Counted from the stretch's first letter, positions 49,345 through 62,985 are shown. The stretch: 64,000 nucleotides of DNA from Elephas maximus indicus (GCF_024166365.1 NC_064838.1:75780001-75844000), one strand, 5' to 3'. Numbers and translations are program-made. Notes: a model not told the origin generated them from the letters alone.

Positions 49345-52300
49345 CTGTATGTATCCTTAAAGTATATTGTTTAGATTTTCTTATTCCAGTAGTTTCGTTA
49401 TGGAATATTTGGTGCTGTCTATGTGTAGGATCATATCATTTGCAAATAGAGAGAGTTTTACCAATTCATTTTGATTTGGATGCCATTATTTCTTTTTCTT
49501 CTCTTACTGCTCTAGCTAGGACTTCCAGTACTATGTTAAATACGAGTAGTGATAAAAAGCCTCCTTGCCTTGTTCATGTTCTCAAGGGGAATGCTTTCAG
49601 CCTCTCTCCATTGAGAATGATGTTGGCTTTTGGTTTTGCATAGATGCCCTTTATTATGTTGAGGAATTTCTCTACTATTCCTATTTTATTGAGAGTTTTT
49701 TATCAGGAATAAGTGTTGGGCTTTATCAAATGTCAACTGTGTTATCATGTGATTTTTTCTTTTGTTCTATTTATACGATGGATTACGTTGATTGATTTTC
49801 TAATGTTGAACCATCCTTGCATACCTGGTATGACTCTCACGTGGTAGTGGTGTATTACCTTTTTAAAGTGATGCTGAATACTTTTGGCTAGAATTTTGCT
49901 GTGCATTTTTGCTTTTATGTTCATGAGAGATATTGGTCTGTATTTTCATTTTTTAAGTTTGTATATTTTCCTGGCTTTAGTATCAGGGTTATACTGGCTT
50001 TATAGAATGAATTTGGGAGATTTCCTTCATTTCTATGCTTTGAAATAATTTGAATAGTACTGGTGTGAGCTCTTCTCTGAATGAATGTTTGGTAGAATTC
50101 TCCAGTGAAGCAGTTGAGGCCAGGGTTTTTTTGTTGGGAGTTTTTATTTTTTACCACATTCAATCTCTTCTCTTGTTATGCATTTTTCCGATTTTCTGTA
50201 TCAGTTTTTCTGAGTTTAGGTAGGTAGTGTGCTTGTAGAAATCTGCCCATTTCCTCTAGTTTCTCAAATTTGCGGGAGTACAATGTTTCATAGTATTCTA
50301 TTGTGATGTTTTTTGTTTTAGATAGGTCTATTGTAATGTCTCTTTTCTCATCTTATTTGTGTCATTTGTTTCCTCTTCCTCTCCTGTTTTTCTTTTGTCA
50401 GCTTGTCCAATGCTTTGCCAGAGTTTTTGACCTTTTCAAAGAACGAGGTTTTGGTCTTGTTGATTCTTTCTTTCTCTCTTTTTTTTTTTTCTGATATTTC
50501 ATTTATTTCTGCTGTAATCTTTATTACTTCCTTTTTTCTGTTGTCTCTGGCCTCTTTTTGCTGTTCTCTTTCTATTTGTTCAAGTCATAGAGCTAACATT
50601 TTAATTTTTGTGTGCTCTTCTATTCTGATGTGTACATTTATTGCTATAAATTGACCTCTGAACACTGCCTTTGCTGTGTCTCAAAGGCTTCGATATGATA
50701 TGTTTACATTCTCATTTCATTCTAGGAATTTTTTGATTCCCTCTTAGATTTCTTCTATTACCCAGTGGTTTTTAAGGCAGATGTTATTCAATCTTCATGT
50801 ATTTGATTTTTTTTCCCTTGCTCTTTTCTTGTTGATTTCTACTTTTATGGTGTTGTGATTAGAATGTTTTGTATTATTTTAATGGTTTGGATTTTATTGA
50901 GGGTTGTTTTGTGCCTAAAATGTGGCCTATTTTGGAGAATGTTTCATGTGCATTGGAAAAAATGCACACTTTGCTGGCGCTTGGTAGAGTGTTCTATATA
51001 TGTCTATGAGGTAAAGTTGGATGATCATGGCCTTTAGATCTTCCATATTTTTGCTGTGTTTCTTTCTAGATGTTCTGCCCACTATTGAGTGATGTGCTGA
51101 AGTCTACTACTATTATTGTGGAACTGAACATTTCTCTTTTCTGTACTTGTAGAGTTGGTTTTATGTATTTTGGAACCCTGTCATTGAGTGTATAGATATT
51201 TATTAAAGTTTTGTGTTCTAGGTTGATTGTCATTTTAATCATTATTGTCTTTATGATCAGTTTCGCTGTAAAGTCTATTTTATATGAAAGTAATATTGCT
51301 ACTCCTACTCTTTTTTGGTTACTGTTTGCTTGATATATTTTTCTTTCTTTTAATTTTTAGTATGTTTATGACTTTGTGTCAATGATATGTCTTTTGGAGA
51401 CAGCATATAGTTGAATTCTTTTTAATCCATTCTGCCACTCTCTGTCTCTTTATGGGTGCATTTAAGCCATTAACATTCAGTGTGATTATCGATAGATACG
51501 CAACCCCAGCACTGTCAAGTTGATTCCGACTCGTATTGACAGTATAAGACAGAGTAGAACTGCCCCATAGAGTTTGCAAGGAGGGCCTGGCAGATTTGAA
51601 CTGCTGACCTTTTAGTTAGCAGCCATAGCACTTAACCACTATGTCACCAGGGTTTCATAGGTATGAGTTTATTGCCGTCTTGTTGTGCTTTTCTTTTGCC
51701 GTGCTGACGTTTTCTTTGTTCCTCTTACTTTCCTGTGCTGAGTTCCTTTTGTTTGTGGATTTTCTTTTCTTTCATTATCATAGGTTTTGTTTTAATGAGT
51801 CTTTATGTGTTTCTTCTTTTTTTATTAGCATGGTTAGGTTTGTTAACTTTCTTTGCGGTTTCCTTGAAATTTACCCTTAACTTCCTAAGTCAGAATCAGT
51901 CATTTATTACTTGATATTGCCTTGAATCCCTTTCCATCTGAAAGTTCTATATCTGTCCCATTTATTCTCCATTTTTATTGTTTTGACATTGTCATCATTT
52001 ACTAATAGGCATTCCTGTTTTCCTTTCCATGTATTTAGCCTTGTTTTAATATTGAGAGTCCTTTACCTACGTTGGTATCTGGCTGATGCTGACCTACATC
52101 CTAGACTCTGGTTGTTGTCTGATGTTGCTGGTTCTCTAGCAGATAGTCTCCCTGTAATATTTCTTTTAAGTTAGGTTTGGTTTTTTTAGAATTCCCTTAA
52201 TTTCTGTTTATCTGGATATGTACTAATTTTGCAATCACATTGTGGAGTTTGCAGGATATATTCTTGGTTGGCAGTTTTATCAATTCAAGGTTTTATATAT

Positions 52301-53960
52301 GTCATCCCCATCACCTTCTTGCCTGAACTGTTTTTGCCAAGTCATCAGAGTTTAATCTTATTTTTCCCATTTGTGACTTTTTGTTTTTCTAGTGCTCCTT
52401 TCAGGATTCTTTCTGTCTTTGGTTTTGGCAAGTGTGATTATGATATATTGCGGTTACATGCTTTTGGAGTCCACCCTATAGGGGTCCTTTGAGCATATTG
52501 GATGGTCAGTTTTTCATCTTTCATGCTATTTTGGAAGTTTTCTGTCAGCAAATCTTCAACAATCTTCTCTGTGTTTTCTACTTTCTCCCCTGTTCTGAAA
52601 CTCCAATCACGTGAAAATTTTTGTTCTTAATTGTGTCCCTTAAAATTCCTAATTTTTCTTCATTTTCTTCACTATTTTTTCCTCAAAGTGGTGTCCATAT
52701 ATTTGTCTTCAATGTTGCTGATTCTTTCTTCCATTGTTTCAAATATGCTTCTAAAGCCTTCTGTAGAGTTGTCTATTTCTGAACTTTTGTTATCTTTCTG
52801 ATTTCTAGTTGCCTTTTTTTGCATGGTTTCTAATTGTTGATTTATTGTGATGAGTTGTTCTTGCATTATTTTCCTGAATTCTTCCATATTTTTCTGTTTG
52901 TTTTCCTTGATTTTGGTTGTGTTTTTGTGGGTTTCATCTGTTCTTTTTCCATGATTTTATGTATTTTTACCTTTTTTTTTCTGTGTTTTTCTTGATCTCT
53001 TTCCTAATGTCTTAGAGAGCTCTAAATATTAGTATTTTGAATCATCAGGTAGTTCCACTGCCTTTTCTTCTAACAGAAGTTTATCTGATTCTTTATTTTG
53101 CTCACTTGCTGGAGCCATCTTGTCCTACTGTCTCTGAGTCATTCAGTTCTTATTTTCTTTATTTATTGATTCCATATTTTTTATTTCATCCTATATTTAT
53201 CTTTTCTTTTGATGTCAATGTGGGTAGGCTCTTACACACCTTGTCTGTCGTGCAGGGCAGCAGCAGTCAGGGTGAGTCCACTTCTTTCTACACTGATTTG
53301 ATGAGGTGGGTGAAGGCGGACTGTGTGGGTGCTATTTCTTTCAGATGTTGGTCCAGAGGTGTGGGAGCATTCACAGCTCCTCACCACATGGATGGGGGTG
53401 TCAGACGGGGTGTGGTACAAGATTACTTCCCACCTTTCAGCCATTGGTTGAGTAGTGGGAGAGGACATGCAATGCGAGTCTGGGGTGGAGGTGTGCCTGA
53501 GTGTCAAGGATGCTCTAGCCTTGGCTTCTGGGCTGGGGCCCAAGCAAAGGGAGGGAAATGGCATGTGGGGCAGAAGGGTGAGGTGTGGAAAAGCTTGTAT
53601 TTCTGGTTACCAAGTGTTCTATATCCTGTTGTGAGCTCTGTGAAGTTGCTTTCCCATCTTCCCTCTTTTGGGTCATTGCTGGCTGTGCTTCAAGATGCCA
53701 ACAGTGTTCATATTTGTTGACAGGAGACCTCCCTTCATGTTTGTCCTGGCTTTCTGTTTTCTGTCAATATCTTCTTTCATTCAGTATTTGACGTAGTTCC
53801 TTACCCCTTCATTTGATGGAAAAAAGTTCCAGGATTGACGTTTGTATCTGTTTTACTTAGTTTTTTGGGTCTTTGCTACAGACAGACGGGATGGTGGTTC
53901 TGTCTATAGCATCAGGTTGGCTGAATTCACACGATTCATTTTGTAATATGGATATCCATT
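49345..53960 (-). repeat. Long L1 LINE, antisense, 3' part missing (module 2 copy)
   Basis: Counterpart of 20470-24940, in the same orientation and with the same left limit inside ORF2. The order on the minus strand is 5' region (about 53950-53050), ORF1 (53000-52400), endonuclease and RT. One 71-codon minus frame near 52887-52672 shows ORF1 coiled-coil wording. An AfroSINE interrupts it. The 227-codon plus-strand frame at 53037-53720 is antisense to the L1 5' region and not a gene. Confidence 0.85.
51500..51656 (+). repeat. AfroSINE inside the module 2 L1
   Basis: 'caaccccagcactgtcaagt' start and 'actatgtcaccagggtttc' end. The module 1 L1 has no SINE at the equivalent point (near 22615). 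Confidence 0.88.
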
Positions 53961-54250
53961 TGTTCAAATACCCATTCGTTATAAGTGTTTTTCTTCCCCT
54001 TTGAATTTAATGAAACTTTTTGAATATATATGAGCATATACTGTGGTTCTATTTCTAGACTCTGGTCAATTTTGTTCAACTATTTGTCTAACTGAAGAAG
54101 CATAAGAGATTATTAATTACATTTGTTTTGTAGTAAATTCTAAAATCATGTAGTGTTATTCTACCACTTTTATTTTCAAGATTATTTTAGCTGTAGGACC
54201 TTTTCATTTTAATATATATTTTAGAATCTCTTTGCTCATTTCTACTGTTC
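53961..54250 (-). repeat. Older L1 ORF2 fragment, antisense (module 3 start)
   Basis: Counterpart of 24941-25270. Confidence 0.6.
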
Positions 54251-54254
54251 CTAT

Positions 54255-54970
54255 TAGGCATTGATGTATAACCAACTACCCTAAAACTTGGTAGCTTAAA
54301 AAAACATATATTATTTTTTGTATCTCACATTTTTAGGGGGTTAGAAATTTAGGCAGACCTTGACTGATCAATTTTGCTGCATATGGCATGGAGTTAGTTC
54401 AGTGTTTGATATTCTGCTAGTGGCCGTACTTACAGTGGGACCGAGATGACTTCACTCAGATGAATGGTGCCCTGACAGGAATGTCTTGAAGACTGGGCTC
54501 TGCTGGATCCCTCTTCTTCTCCATGTAGACCTATGTAGAGAAGATTTCTCCAGCGAGCTTGTTAGACTCCTTAAATGGCTACTCATGGCTCTGAGAGGGA
54601 GAAGGCAGAAGCTGCCAGACTAGGTAAGGGCTATCGCCCCAAATGGCTCAACATTCTGTCATATTCTAGTGATCAAGCCAGCCACAGACTTGTCCAGATT
54701 GATAAGGGTGAAGAAATTGATTCCATATCTTTGGGCAGTGTTAACATAACATGAAGAAAAGCATAGGATAGAAGATATTGTGTCCACCTTTAGAAATACA
54801 ATTTATACTGTATAAATTGTATACAGTATACCTATGGTCACAATAACACACATACTCACACAGGCAAGGTACATTCATCCTCTTCATCAACATCTTATCC
54901 CATCATGCCATCAGCTTGTAGTTCAGGACTTCAATTTCTAAATCCATATCAGGTATGGATGAGGCTCCTT
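54255..54970. repeat. Unassigned interspersed repeat (module 3 copy)
   Basis: Counterpart of 25271-25960, with a local palindromic insertion at 54798-54830. Confidence 0.45.
54798..54830. repeat. Palindromic insertion
   Basis: acaatttata-ctg-tataaattgt (54798-54820) is a perfect 10-bp inverted repeat. It overlaps a second one, atactgtata-aattg-tatacagtat. The module 2 counterpart near 25815 is shorter and has no hairpin. Confidence 0.8.
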
Positions 54971-55365
54971 GGGTACAGTTCATTTCATACAGCTCCTAAA
55001 TTATTGTTTCTCTATATTTAAAGCTATATGAACTGCAGTCATTCCCTCTTCCACACACACTATATACAATGGGAGGGGATGCAAGATAACCAAAATACAC
55101 ACTACTTTTCAAAAGAGTGGAAAGCAAAAGTTATGCAGTGTGTAGAAGTTAGTTTGAAAGTATTTTAATTTTCTTAAAAGTATTTTTTAAAGAAATGCTG
55201 AGTAGAATTCATTGATAAAGCTATATATGAATTGGGGGGGGGAAGATTTGTCTTATTTAAAGTAATGATTAATTTAACCGGTATTATGTTATTCTGATTT
55301 TTAATTTTGTGTGTGTCTCTTCCAAAAGTTGTGTTACTCAAAGGTTTCTTCCACTTCTTAGTTGG
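54971..55365. other. Intergenic sequence, no gene seen
   Basis: Counterpart of 25961-26535, with several indels and a G run near 55234. Confidence 0.5.
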
Positions 55366-55369
55366 CAAA

Positions 55370-56060
55370 AATATTGGCATACATTTGTTTATAATATCCT
55401 TTTGGAATATACAGAATCTGCAGCGATGGCCCATTTTTCTCTACCAAATCTGGCAGTTTGTTTTTCCTCTTATTTTTTAAATTCCTTTTGCTAGACAGTT
55501 ATCCATTTCATTAGTCTTGTCAAAAACTGACTCCTAGTTTTATATATTTTCTCTATTTTTTAATTAATTTCTAGAGAAATGATTTCTCTTTTGTATTTAC
55601 TGTTTCGATTCTACCATATTCTCCACGTTTATTTTGCTCTTTCTAGCTTCTTGAGACATTTTGAGGGTTTGTTGATGATTTTTTACAAAATCTTGTAACT
55701 CTCTTTTTCATCTTTGCTTAAGAATTATGTTGTGTGTAGATATTAGTTTGAATGTATTTTAATTATGAGACATATATCTGTATGATATAAGTCCTCTGAA
55801 ATGTATTGTAACTTGTTTTGTACTAGAATATTGTCTATTTTGGTGAATGTTCCATGATGACTTTGTGATAAACAGAATAGTCACACATTTTCTTTCTCTT
55901 TTCTATTGCCATACCATTACCTTACTTTTGTCTTTAATGGTTTAATACAAAGCTTTAGATTCAGATAATCATTACCCAGCGTTTTATTCTACAAAGTATA
56001 ACTTGTCATTTTAGAATTATTATAGGAATTTTGGGTTCAGTTTTATAATCAGATTTAATG
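55370..56060 (-). repeat. Old L1 fragment, antisense (module 3 copy)
   Basis: Counterpart of 1530-2300 and 26540-27530, without the module 2 AfroSINE. It is shorter than the module 2 copy in its middle. Confidence 0.7.
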
Positions 56061-57125
56061 TTAAGAGATAATTGTATACATATTCTTCTTGCAGTATAAG
56101 TTGCTGTGAAGTTTTTTTATCACTTCCTTAAAATGAATTCCAAAATGAAATTTATATCTGTAATTATATTCCAATCTAAAAATATTTATTTCTATAAATT
56201 TCTTCACCATGGAATATAAGAAATTGTCAATTTCAGCACACTTTCATGGACATTGGCTAATAAAATTGTATGAAATATTTTAAAAAATTGGAGCTAGGTG
56301 TTTTGACTTGTAAATAGACACACTCATGTGATTTTTGACAATAGGGATTGATTACACAGGGAAGTTAGATAGTGGGGGAACCATCGATGTATGTAATGAA
56401 TTTCATTGCTGTAAAGACAAAGCAGCCTGAAGGAGAACTGGGACATGCCACGGAATCCTTCAGCATACATTTTGAAGTGTAATTAAGATAATTTGGGGGC
56501 TGCTAGTAACAAAGATCTAAAAGAACTGTGACATTAACAAGGTAGAGTTTTGATTTTTTATCTTAAAAGAAATACAGAGTAGATTGATTGAATTTAATCC
56601 CAAATGCTTATGGACACTAAATTCTTCTACTCAGTAATTATTAACTCTTGACTTCCATGTTATTTAATTTTTTTTTTTAAATTTCTTTGTTTTGGAGAAA
56701 GGATACTGAGCCAAAGATACATCGTTTTAACAATTTTTACATGTACAATTCAGTGACCCTGGTTACATTCTTCAAATTGTGCTACCAGTCTTGTTAGTTT
56801 CCTTTTCCACATTATTCCGCCACAATTATCTTAAACTAACTGCCCTCTAAGTTTCCCATCCAATGTTTTGGGTCACCATTTGTAAATTTGATCTAACATA
56901 GATAATTCTTTAAAAGAGCACAATGCTCCAAGCAGAGGTAATTTACAGATTAAAATAATCTATTTTTTGGTTCATAGAAGACCTCAGGTGATATTTTTGG
57001 TTTAAGGTTTAAAGTTTAAAGATTAGCTCCGGGAAAAAGTTTCTTGTGCTCACACACATAAGTTGAGTTTTTCTGCATCAACAGTGAACATGCTCAAAAG
57101 GAAACAAAGAAAAAAAAATCCCTTT
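56061..57125. other. Intergenic sequence shared by modules
   Basis: Aligns with 3000-4013 and 27531-28615; carries neither the RTE insertion nor the solo LTR. Confidence 0.6.
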
Positions 57126-57129
57126 TACG

Positions 57130-57490
57130 ATAGCATCTAAAAGGATAAAATTGTTAGGAATAATTTTAGCAGGGAAGTGAAAGACTTCTACACAGAAAAC
57201 TGTAAAAGAGTACTAAAAGAAATTAAAGATAACCTAAATAAATGGAAGGACATTTCATGCTCATGGATTGGAAAACTCAATATTGTCAAGATGTCAATAC
57301 TACCTAAAGCAATTAATAAATTCAAGGAAATCCCCCTCAAAATTCCAACAGCCTTCTCTACAGCAATGGAAAAAAAATCAATTCCCAAATGTATATGGAA
57401 CTGCCAAGGGCTCCAAACAGCCTAAGCAACCTTGAAAAAACAACAGAAGAGGAGGACTCTCACCTCTCAATCTCTTGATTTCTATTCTTG
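57130..57490 (+). repeat. Old L1 ORF2 fragment, sense (module 3 copy)
   Basis: The clearest of the three copies: an 82-codon frame reads as an ORF2 segment ('LNKWKDISCSWIGKLNIVKM'). No start or end of an L1 gene is present. Confidence 0.8.
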
Positions 57491-58063
57491 TGGTATGACC
57501 AAGGTCACAGGATGACTGCTGGAGCTCTGGACAACTTGTCTGAGATCTAGAGAAACATCAAAGAGGAACGGTAAAAGGGAGTTTGGGTTCCTGTTGAATC
57601 ATCTCACTTCCTGTATGTCTTACTTAATGACTTAACTTTTATCTTATAAAATAGGCCACCTTAATTTTCAAAGGATGCTGGGAAATTTAATTTTTTGAAT
57701 CTGGGACTGTTGCTTTCCCTGGATATATAAGGTCTAACACTAAGGTAAAGGGGGGGCAGAAATATAAAGAAGGCTACCAGAACTCTACAATTTCTACAAA
57801 TTTTCTTTCTTTTTATGCCCATTTCCAAGCGATGGAGTTTCCTCCTCTCACAGGAACAGAGTTCCTTGAAACTTTGTGTAAAAAGAAACAGTTGGTAATG
57901 TTTTCCTCAGAAAGTGCTGTGTGATAAGACTTAGAATTCCTAGGTTTTCAAGGTATTCCTTTAAATGTTTTATACTTTTTTTTTTTTAATGTTCAATATA
58001 GATTTTACCAATTTGCCTGTCTGTAACTCTTTTTGTGACAAACTCAAGACTCTTACTGCTAGT
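57491..58063. other. Intergenic sequence, no gene seen
   Basis: Aligns with 4931-5505 and 28926-29524. Confidence 0.5.
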
Positions 58064-58474
58064 GCGTTTTTTAGGGCTGCCATAACAAAATTCTGCAAAG
58101 TAGGTGGCTTTAAACAACAGAAAGTTAGTCTCAGCTCTGGAGGCAGAGGTTCAGCATCAGGATGTCAACTCTGTTGATTTCTTCTGACGCTTTGATGGAG
58201 ATCTGTTCTACTTCTCTCTCCTACCTTCTAGTAGCTCCAAGAATTCCTGAGTTGCTACAGCAGCATCACATGGCATCCTTCATCTGTCTCTCGTTGTCTC
58301 TGTGTGTCTTCTCTTTTATAAGAGCACCAGTGTGACCCACCCTACTCCAGTAAAATCTCATATTAATCTAATTGATAACATCTTCATAGACCCTATTTAC
58401 AAACAGTCATATTCACAAGTACAGGGGCTTGGACTTCAACATATGTTTGTGAGGGACACAACTCAATCCCATAA
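58064..58474 (-). mobile_element. MLT1-like LTR fossil, minus strand (module 3 copy)
   Basis: Contains 'agggctgccataacaaaatt' and ends near 'acacaactcaatcccataag'. Same insertion as in modules 1 and 2. LTR only, old and broken. Confidence 0.8.
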
Positions 58475-61010
58475 GAGGTGAGAACCCTGCTTTACATGCA
58501 TTTGAATTAAGCTTTCAATGATTTGTTCTGAAATTAACTTCTTAGTCCAGTGGGAGTAGTTCAGATGTCATCTGCAAAGGTATAACTTAAAATTACACAT
58601 TCAACAGGTTTGCCTATTTTGAAGGTCATGATTAAAAAAAGAGAATTGTTACATATCCAAATTCTTTCCATTCTGGACTCTTCCCTTTGGATGGTTTGAC
58701 CTCAGGTTATACTTTCATGATTTTTCTCCCCTGAGTACCTGGTCCTGTAAATCCTGTTCTATGTGGGTAATTATTCTTGTAGCATCTCTCGAGATGCAGA
58801 ACCTACTCTCAAAATTATGATTAAGGTCCCAATGAGTTTAATGATGGAAGTAACCCTTTGAGATGCATCACTGAAACGACTCAGCAATATTTTTTGTATT
58901 TCAAATGTAAATAAAAGGTCCAAAGACTCTTACGTCATCACAGAGAGTGCTTATCTATCTGAGTATTTCCATGACTGTTCAGGAACTGAGATGTCGGACT
59001 CAAAGTGTAACAAAATATGAAAATGAAATTATTCTCCATCCTTCAGGTAAACAAAAGTTTAACTATGGAAGAAATCAGGCCAGTATAACAGATTGAGAAT
59101 CAAAATGTTGTAAAGGCTATTTCACTTCTAAACCACAAAATGCAAAATATTTTTCTAAACTATTCACAGCTCTCTCTCCCACAAAATTTACGTTGTATTT
59201 ATTTATTTTTAACCCCATACCACTAATTTAACATTTGATTTTTTTAGGATAAATTAGGCAAGTATTGGGTTTTTTGACTCTCTTTGTTTATAATGAAGAT
59301 TCAGACTTCTTTTGGTTAGAGAACATTTTTGATGTTTGTATTAGGAGTCCCAGTAATTCAAAAGGTAACAATTTTATGAAAGATTGAGAGGAGACAGACT
59401 TCCTGAAGCATGGAAAGTTTGGATAGAGAGGAACATTTCTAGCCCAGGTGATGGTGCATGTACTGTCTTACTGTCTGTGTCCACAGAGACGGCATCAGTG
59501 TATGAGGCTGTTATCCTTTAGGACAAGGGAGAAGGCACCACAATCCAGAACTTGGACTGAATGACTGTTTCATTATGCAGGTAACCCAGGAAGTGTCCTG
59601 ACACATAAGAGTCTTCACTGAGGTTTATGTCATGCCAGAGTACATTGGTAGTGTGACTTGGAAAGTCATAGTCTTTTAAAAGTTCTCCTGAGTGATTCTG
59701 ATAATCGGCAGTATTAGAGAACCTTTGTGGTCGATAAAAATATGGGGATTGACTTAATTCTGTAATACCCGTTTGGGTATGTTCATATTGTAAAGATCTA
59801 GAGCATATTTACCTTCTCTAACATCAATACTCTTAGAAACTAATTTCAAGGTAAGTATTTGGGGGTTATTTTAATGGACAGAGATTTGTAAATCTCATAA
59901 AGGATCAACGGAAGTTCTCGGTAATCTGTTAATAATTAGAGTATGATGTAAATCTGTAAACTTTGAATGAGTGACTTTCAAGGACCTAAGATAATACTTA
60001 TCCAAGCAGGTTATTACTTCAATTCATAGGAGTGATAAGTTGGGTAAGAAGAGGACTGAAATTGATCAGTAGACTTAGCAAATAGCAGGTGTTTTTATGA
60101 AGAAGAACAGAGAATTGGGTTGCTTGCTTTAAAAAAGATGTGGAGTAGAAGCCTTTATAATTTAAACAATGAGGATACTATACTGTATAAATATAGTGAA
60201 GAAAATTGTTACTGTAGAAAATGGAGGAGACAATTACAGGAGGAAGAGTGACAAAAAGGATGGGATCTAATACACACACAGAGGTTTTAGCAGAAACAGA
60301 AAATCCATGTGCTGTGAAGAGGTCCAGCAGAATTATTACGTCAGATAGTGAAGTAAATGTCAACAGAGATTTTAAAAGTAACTAGATATCATTACTAGGA
60401 CTATTCTAAGAGATAGCAGGGCTGGTTAATATTGATGGTATTTATGATATAGCTTTGTGTGAGTGTGTGTGTGTGCGTGTGTGTGTGTGTGATCTTTTTC
60501 TTCTTTTCCTTGGGATCTCTTCTCTCATCTCTTTCACTCCTACACACACATCACCAGTAAAAAAGTAAACTGTTTACAACAAAAATTGAATCTTTCCATT
60601 TTTTATTCATGCTCATATAATTATTTCTGTTTTATAATAGTGTTATATGTACTTTTATGCTTATTTCTATGTTCCTCAGCAGTACTTTGTCAGTACCAGG
60701 TTTCGAAATTGTGAAATATGTCCATTGGGGATTTCACTTATTAGTTAAAAAGATTCTACAGTTCCTAGAATGTAGAAAATGATCACATTTACTAACATGA
60801 AATTGAGTATTAAGTAAATCTTCCTTTATTTTTATATTAAAGCTTTATTCTACTTATATTTTATTTTTATAAATAACATTAACCATATAAAACCCACTAT
60901 ATACAATTTTATTTTCTACCAGATATGACAAGTTAGTGTGGTAGCCCTATTTATTTTATAATCAACTCCTTTCCCCTATGTTTCTAATTACATTTTTGTC
61001 TTTCGTTATT
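58475..61010. other. Intergenic sequence upstream of the third type A OR
   Basis: Aligns with 5883-8339 and 29943-32440. It includes the (GT)n repeat. No gene seen. Confidence 0.6.
60454..60491 (+). repeat. (GT)n simple repeat
   Basis: Alternating gt with one gc interruption, at the same relative place as 7793-7842 but without the long poly-T. Confidence 0.9.
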
Positions 61011-61014
61011 TGAT

Positions 61015-61130
61015 AAGATCACTGAGGTTATGGGCCATATTTTAATCAGCCTTGTATTCTTAAAATATTGTACAGGGCTGAAACATAATAAATCATAATG
61101 CCTATTATGAATGAATAAACAGATTTTCTG
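61015..61130 (+). repeat. Likely L2/MIR-class remnant (module 3)
   Basis: Counterpart of 8340-8470 and 32450-32570. Confidence 0.35.
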
Positions 61131-61211
61131 GGTATTTCATAGAGTCGCTAGTCATTATAATTACATGTAAATATGTCCCGAACTCTGAAATAAGGACACA
61201 TAGAAGAACAT

Positions 61212-62123
61212 ATGGAACAAAGGAAAAATGTGACTGAGTTTGTCCTCTTGGGGCTCACTCAGAGTCTCCAGGGTCAGAAAATATTATTTGTTGTGTTCTT
61301 GCTCATCTATATTGTGACAGTAGTGGGCAACCTACTTATTGGCATGACCGTAGTGGTCAGCCCAACATTGGATACCCCTATGTACTTCTTTCTTGGCTCC
61401 TTATCATGTATGGATGCTGTTTATTCTACTGCAGTTACTCCAAAAATGATTATAGGCTTACTCTATGAGAAGAAAACAATTTTTTTCCAAACTTGCCTGA
61501 CCCAGCTTTTTGCAGAACACTGGTGGTTTTGAGGTTTTACTTCTGATGGTTATAGTCTATGACCTCTTTGTGGCTATCTGCAAACCCTTGCATTCTATGA
61601 CCATCATGAACCAACGGGTGTGCATTCTGCTGCTGCTGGTGACCTGGGTTGGAGGGTTTCTGCATGTTATACTTCATCTTCTCTTTGTTTACAATCTTCC
61701 CTTCTGTGGTCCCAATGTCATTGACCACTTCTGCTGTGACATGTACCCCTTATTAAAACTTGCCTGCACTGACATCTATGTCATTGGTCTCGCTGTGATT
61801 GTCAATGATGGGGAAATACATGTGGTCATTTTTATGCTGTTACTCATCTCCTATGGAGTCATTCTGCAGTCCCTGAGGAACCTTAGTCAGGAAGGGAGAC
61901 ACCAAGCCTTATCCTCCTGTGGCTCCCACATTACCGTGGTGGTCCTCTTTTTTGTCCCTTGTATTTTTCTGTATATGAAACCTCCTTCACCTTAACAATT
62001 GATAAATTCTTGAGTGTGTTTTGCACTGTTTTCACCCCTATGTTGACTCCCTTAATCTATACTCTGAGAAATGCAGAGATGAAAAATGCCATGAAAAAGC
62101 TTGGGACTAGAAGAAGAAAATGA
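61212..62123 (+). pseudogene. Olfactory receptor pseudogene, family 4 (OR4A/OR4C-like), type A copy 3
   Basis: Starts [17 protein letters not shown] and reads as an OR to about codon 103. There a 5-bp deletion just after 61520, at the start of TM3, shifts the frame and stops it at 61530-61532. The receptor continues in a second frame (MAYDRY replaced by IVYDLF, then NPLPF-type ECL2 wording, [16 protein letters not shown]). A 1-bp deletion near 61987 brings a stop at 61993-61995. The end ([11 protein letters not shown], with Thr for Asn) is in a third frame, stopping at 62121-62123. The length of 912 bp equals 918 minus 5 minus 1, so no other indel is needed. A host pseudogene, clearly non-functional. 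Confidence 0.92.
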
Positions 62124-62985
62124 GGTCTTAAACAAATGCACCACCTACTTTCGATAGAAAACTGTCCCTACCAGGAAAACAAAACAAAACACTGAAATCC
62201 ACTGCCATCCACTCAGTTCCAGGGAAGCCGCATGTAATTATTTAACTGTGGAAAATACTTCCTCACGTTATCATGATTGTGCATGATGAAAAACATCTAT
62301 TAGGATGTTTCCAATGATTTTTTTTGAAAATATATTTTTAAGAGTTTCATTTCCTGGGAAAATATACATAGTTTTCTGGTGTAGAATAATTCTGTTGAGT
62401 CTATAGATTTATGTTGCATGTGATGATTTATGCTGCAGCTAGTGCCAGAAATTTATTTTAGTTGATAGAAGATTCTCTGATATCTCTTTCTTAAATAAAT
62501 CTAATCCTTTTTCACAATTAATAGTGTTCATGCCGATTTCAGAATAACACATTTTGAAATACGACATAAAATTATGTTTCACTCTACCCCATACAGAGAT
62601 GCCTCATATTACCTTAGAATTTTATATTTTTATTTTTGTATCTGCAAGATCTTTTAAATATGTAGTTTTCCTTACATTGGTTAGCATGTTAAGATTTATA
62701 GAAAAAATGCTTCAGAATTCTAAATTAATCATAAGGAGGCTAAACATACAAAAAGAATGTGAAAGAACAAGGCAGATAGGCAGAAAAATGACTCAACCTT
62801 GCTCTTCTTTTCCCAATTGGGAAATCATCTCCTCAAGTGGAGCAGCTTTGTTTGGTGTTATATTTTCATAAAGATGATACATTCATCTTCCAATGTATTT
62901 TAAAATATCTGATGAAGACTTTCTTATTTTTCAATATCCCATCTCCTTCTTGCTCTAAGTGTTTCACAGTGTTCTGAAAGATCCT
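62124..62985. other. 3' flank of type A copy 3
   Basis: Matches 9483-10260 and 33574-34389; AATAAA at 62494-62499. No gene seen. Confidence 0.6.

Noticed and set aside
53037-53720. 227-codon plus-strand open frame
   Set aside because: It lies antisense to the L1 5' region. The module 1 counterpart (24.1-24.7 kb) does not keep the frame, and there is no recognisable domain.
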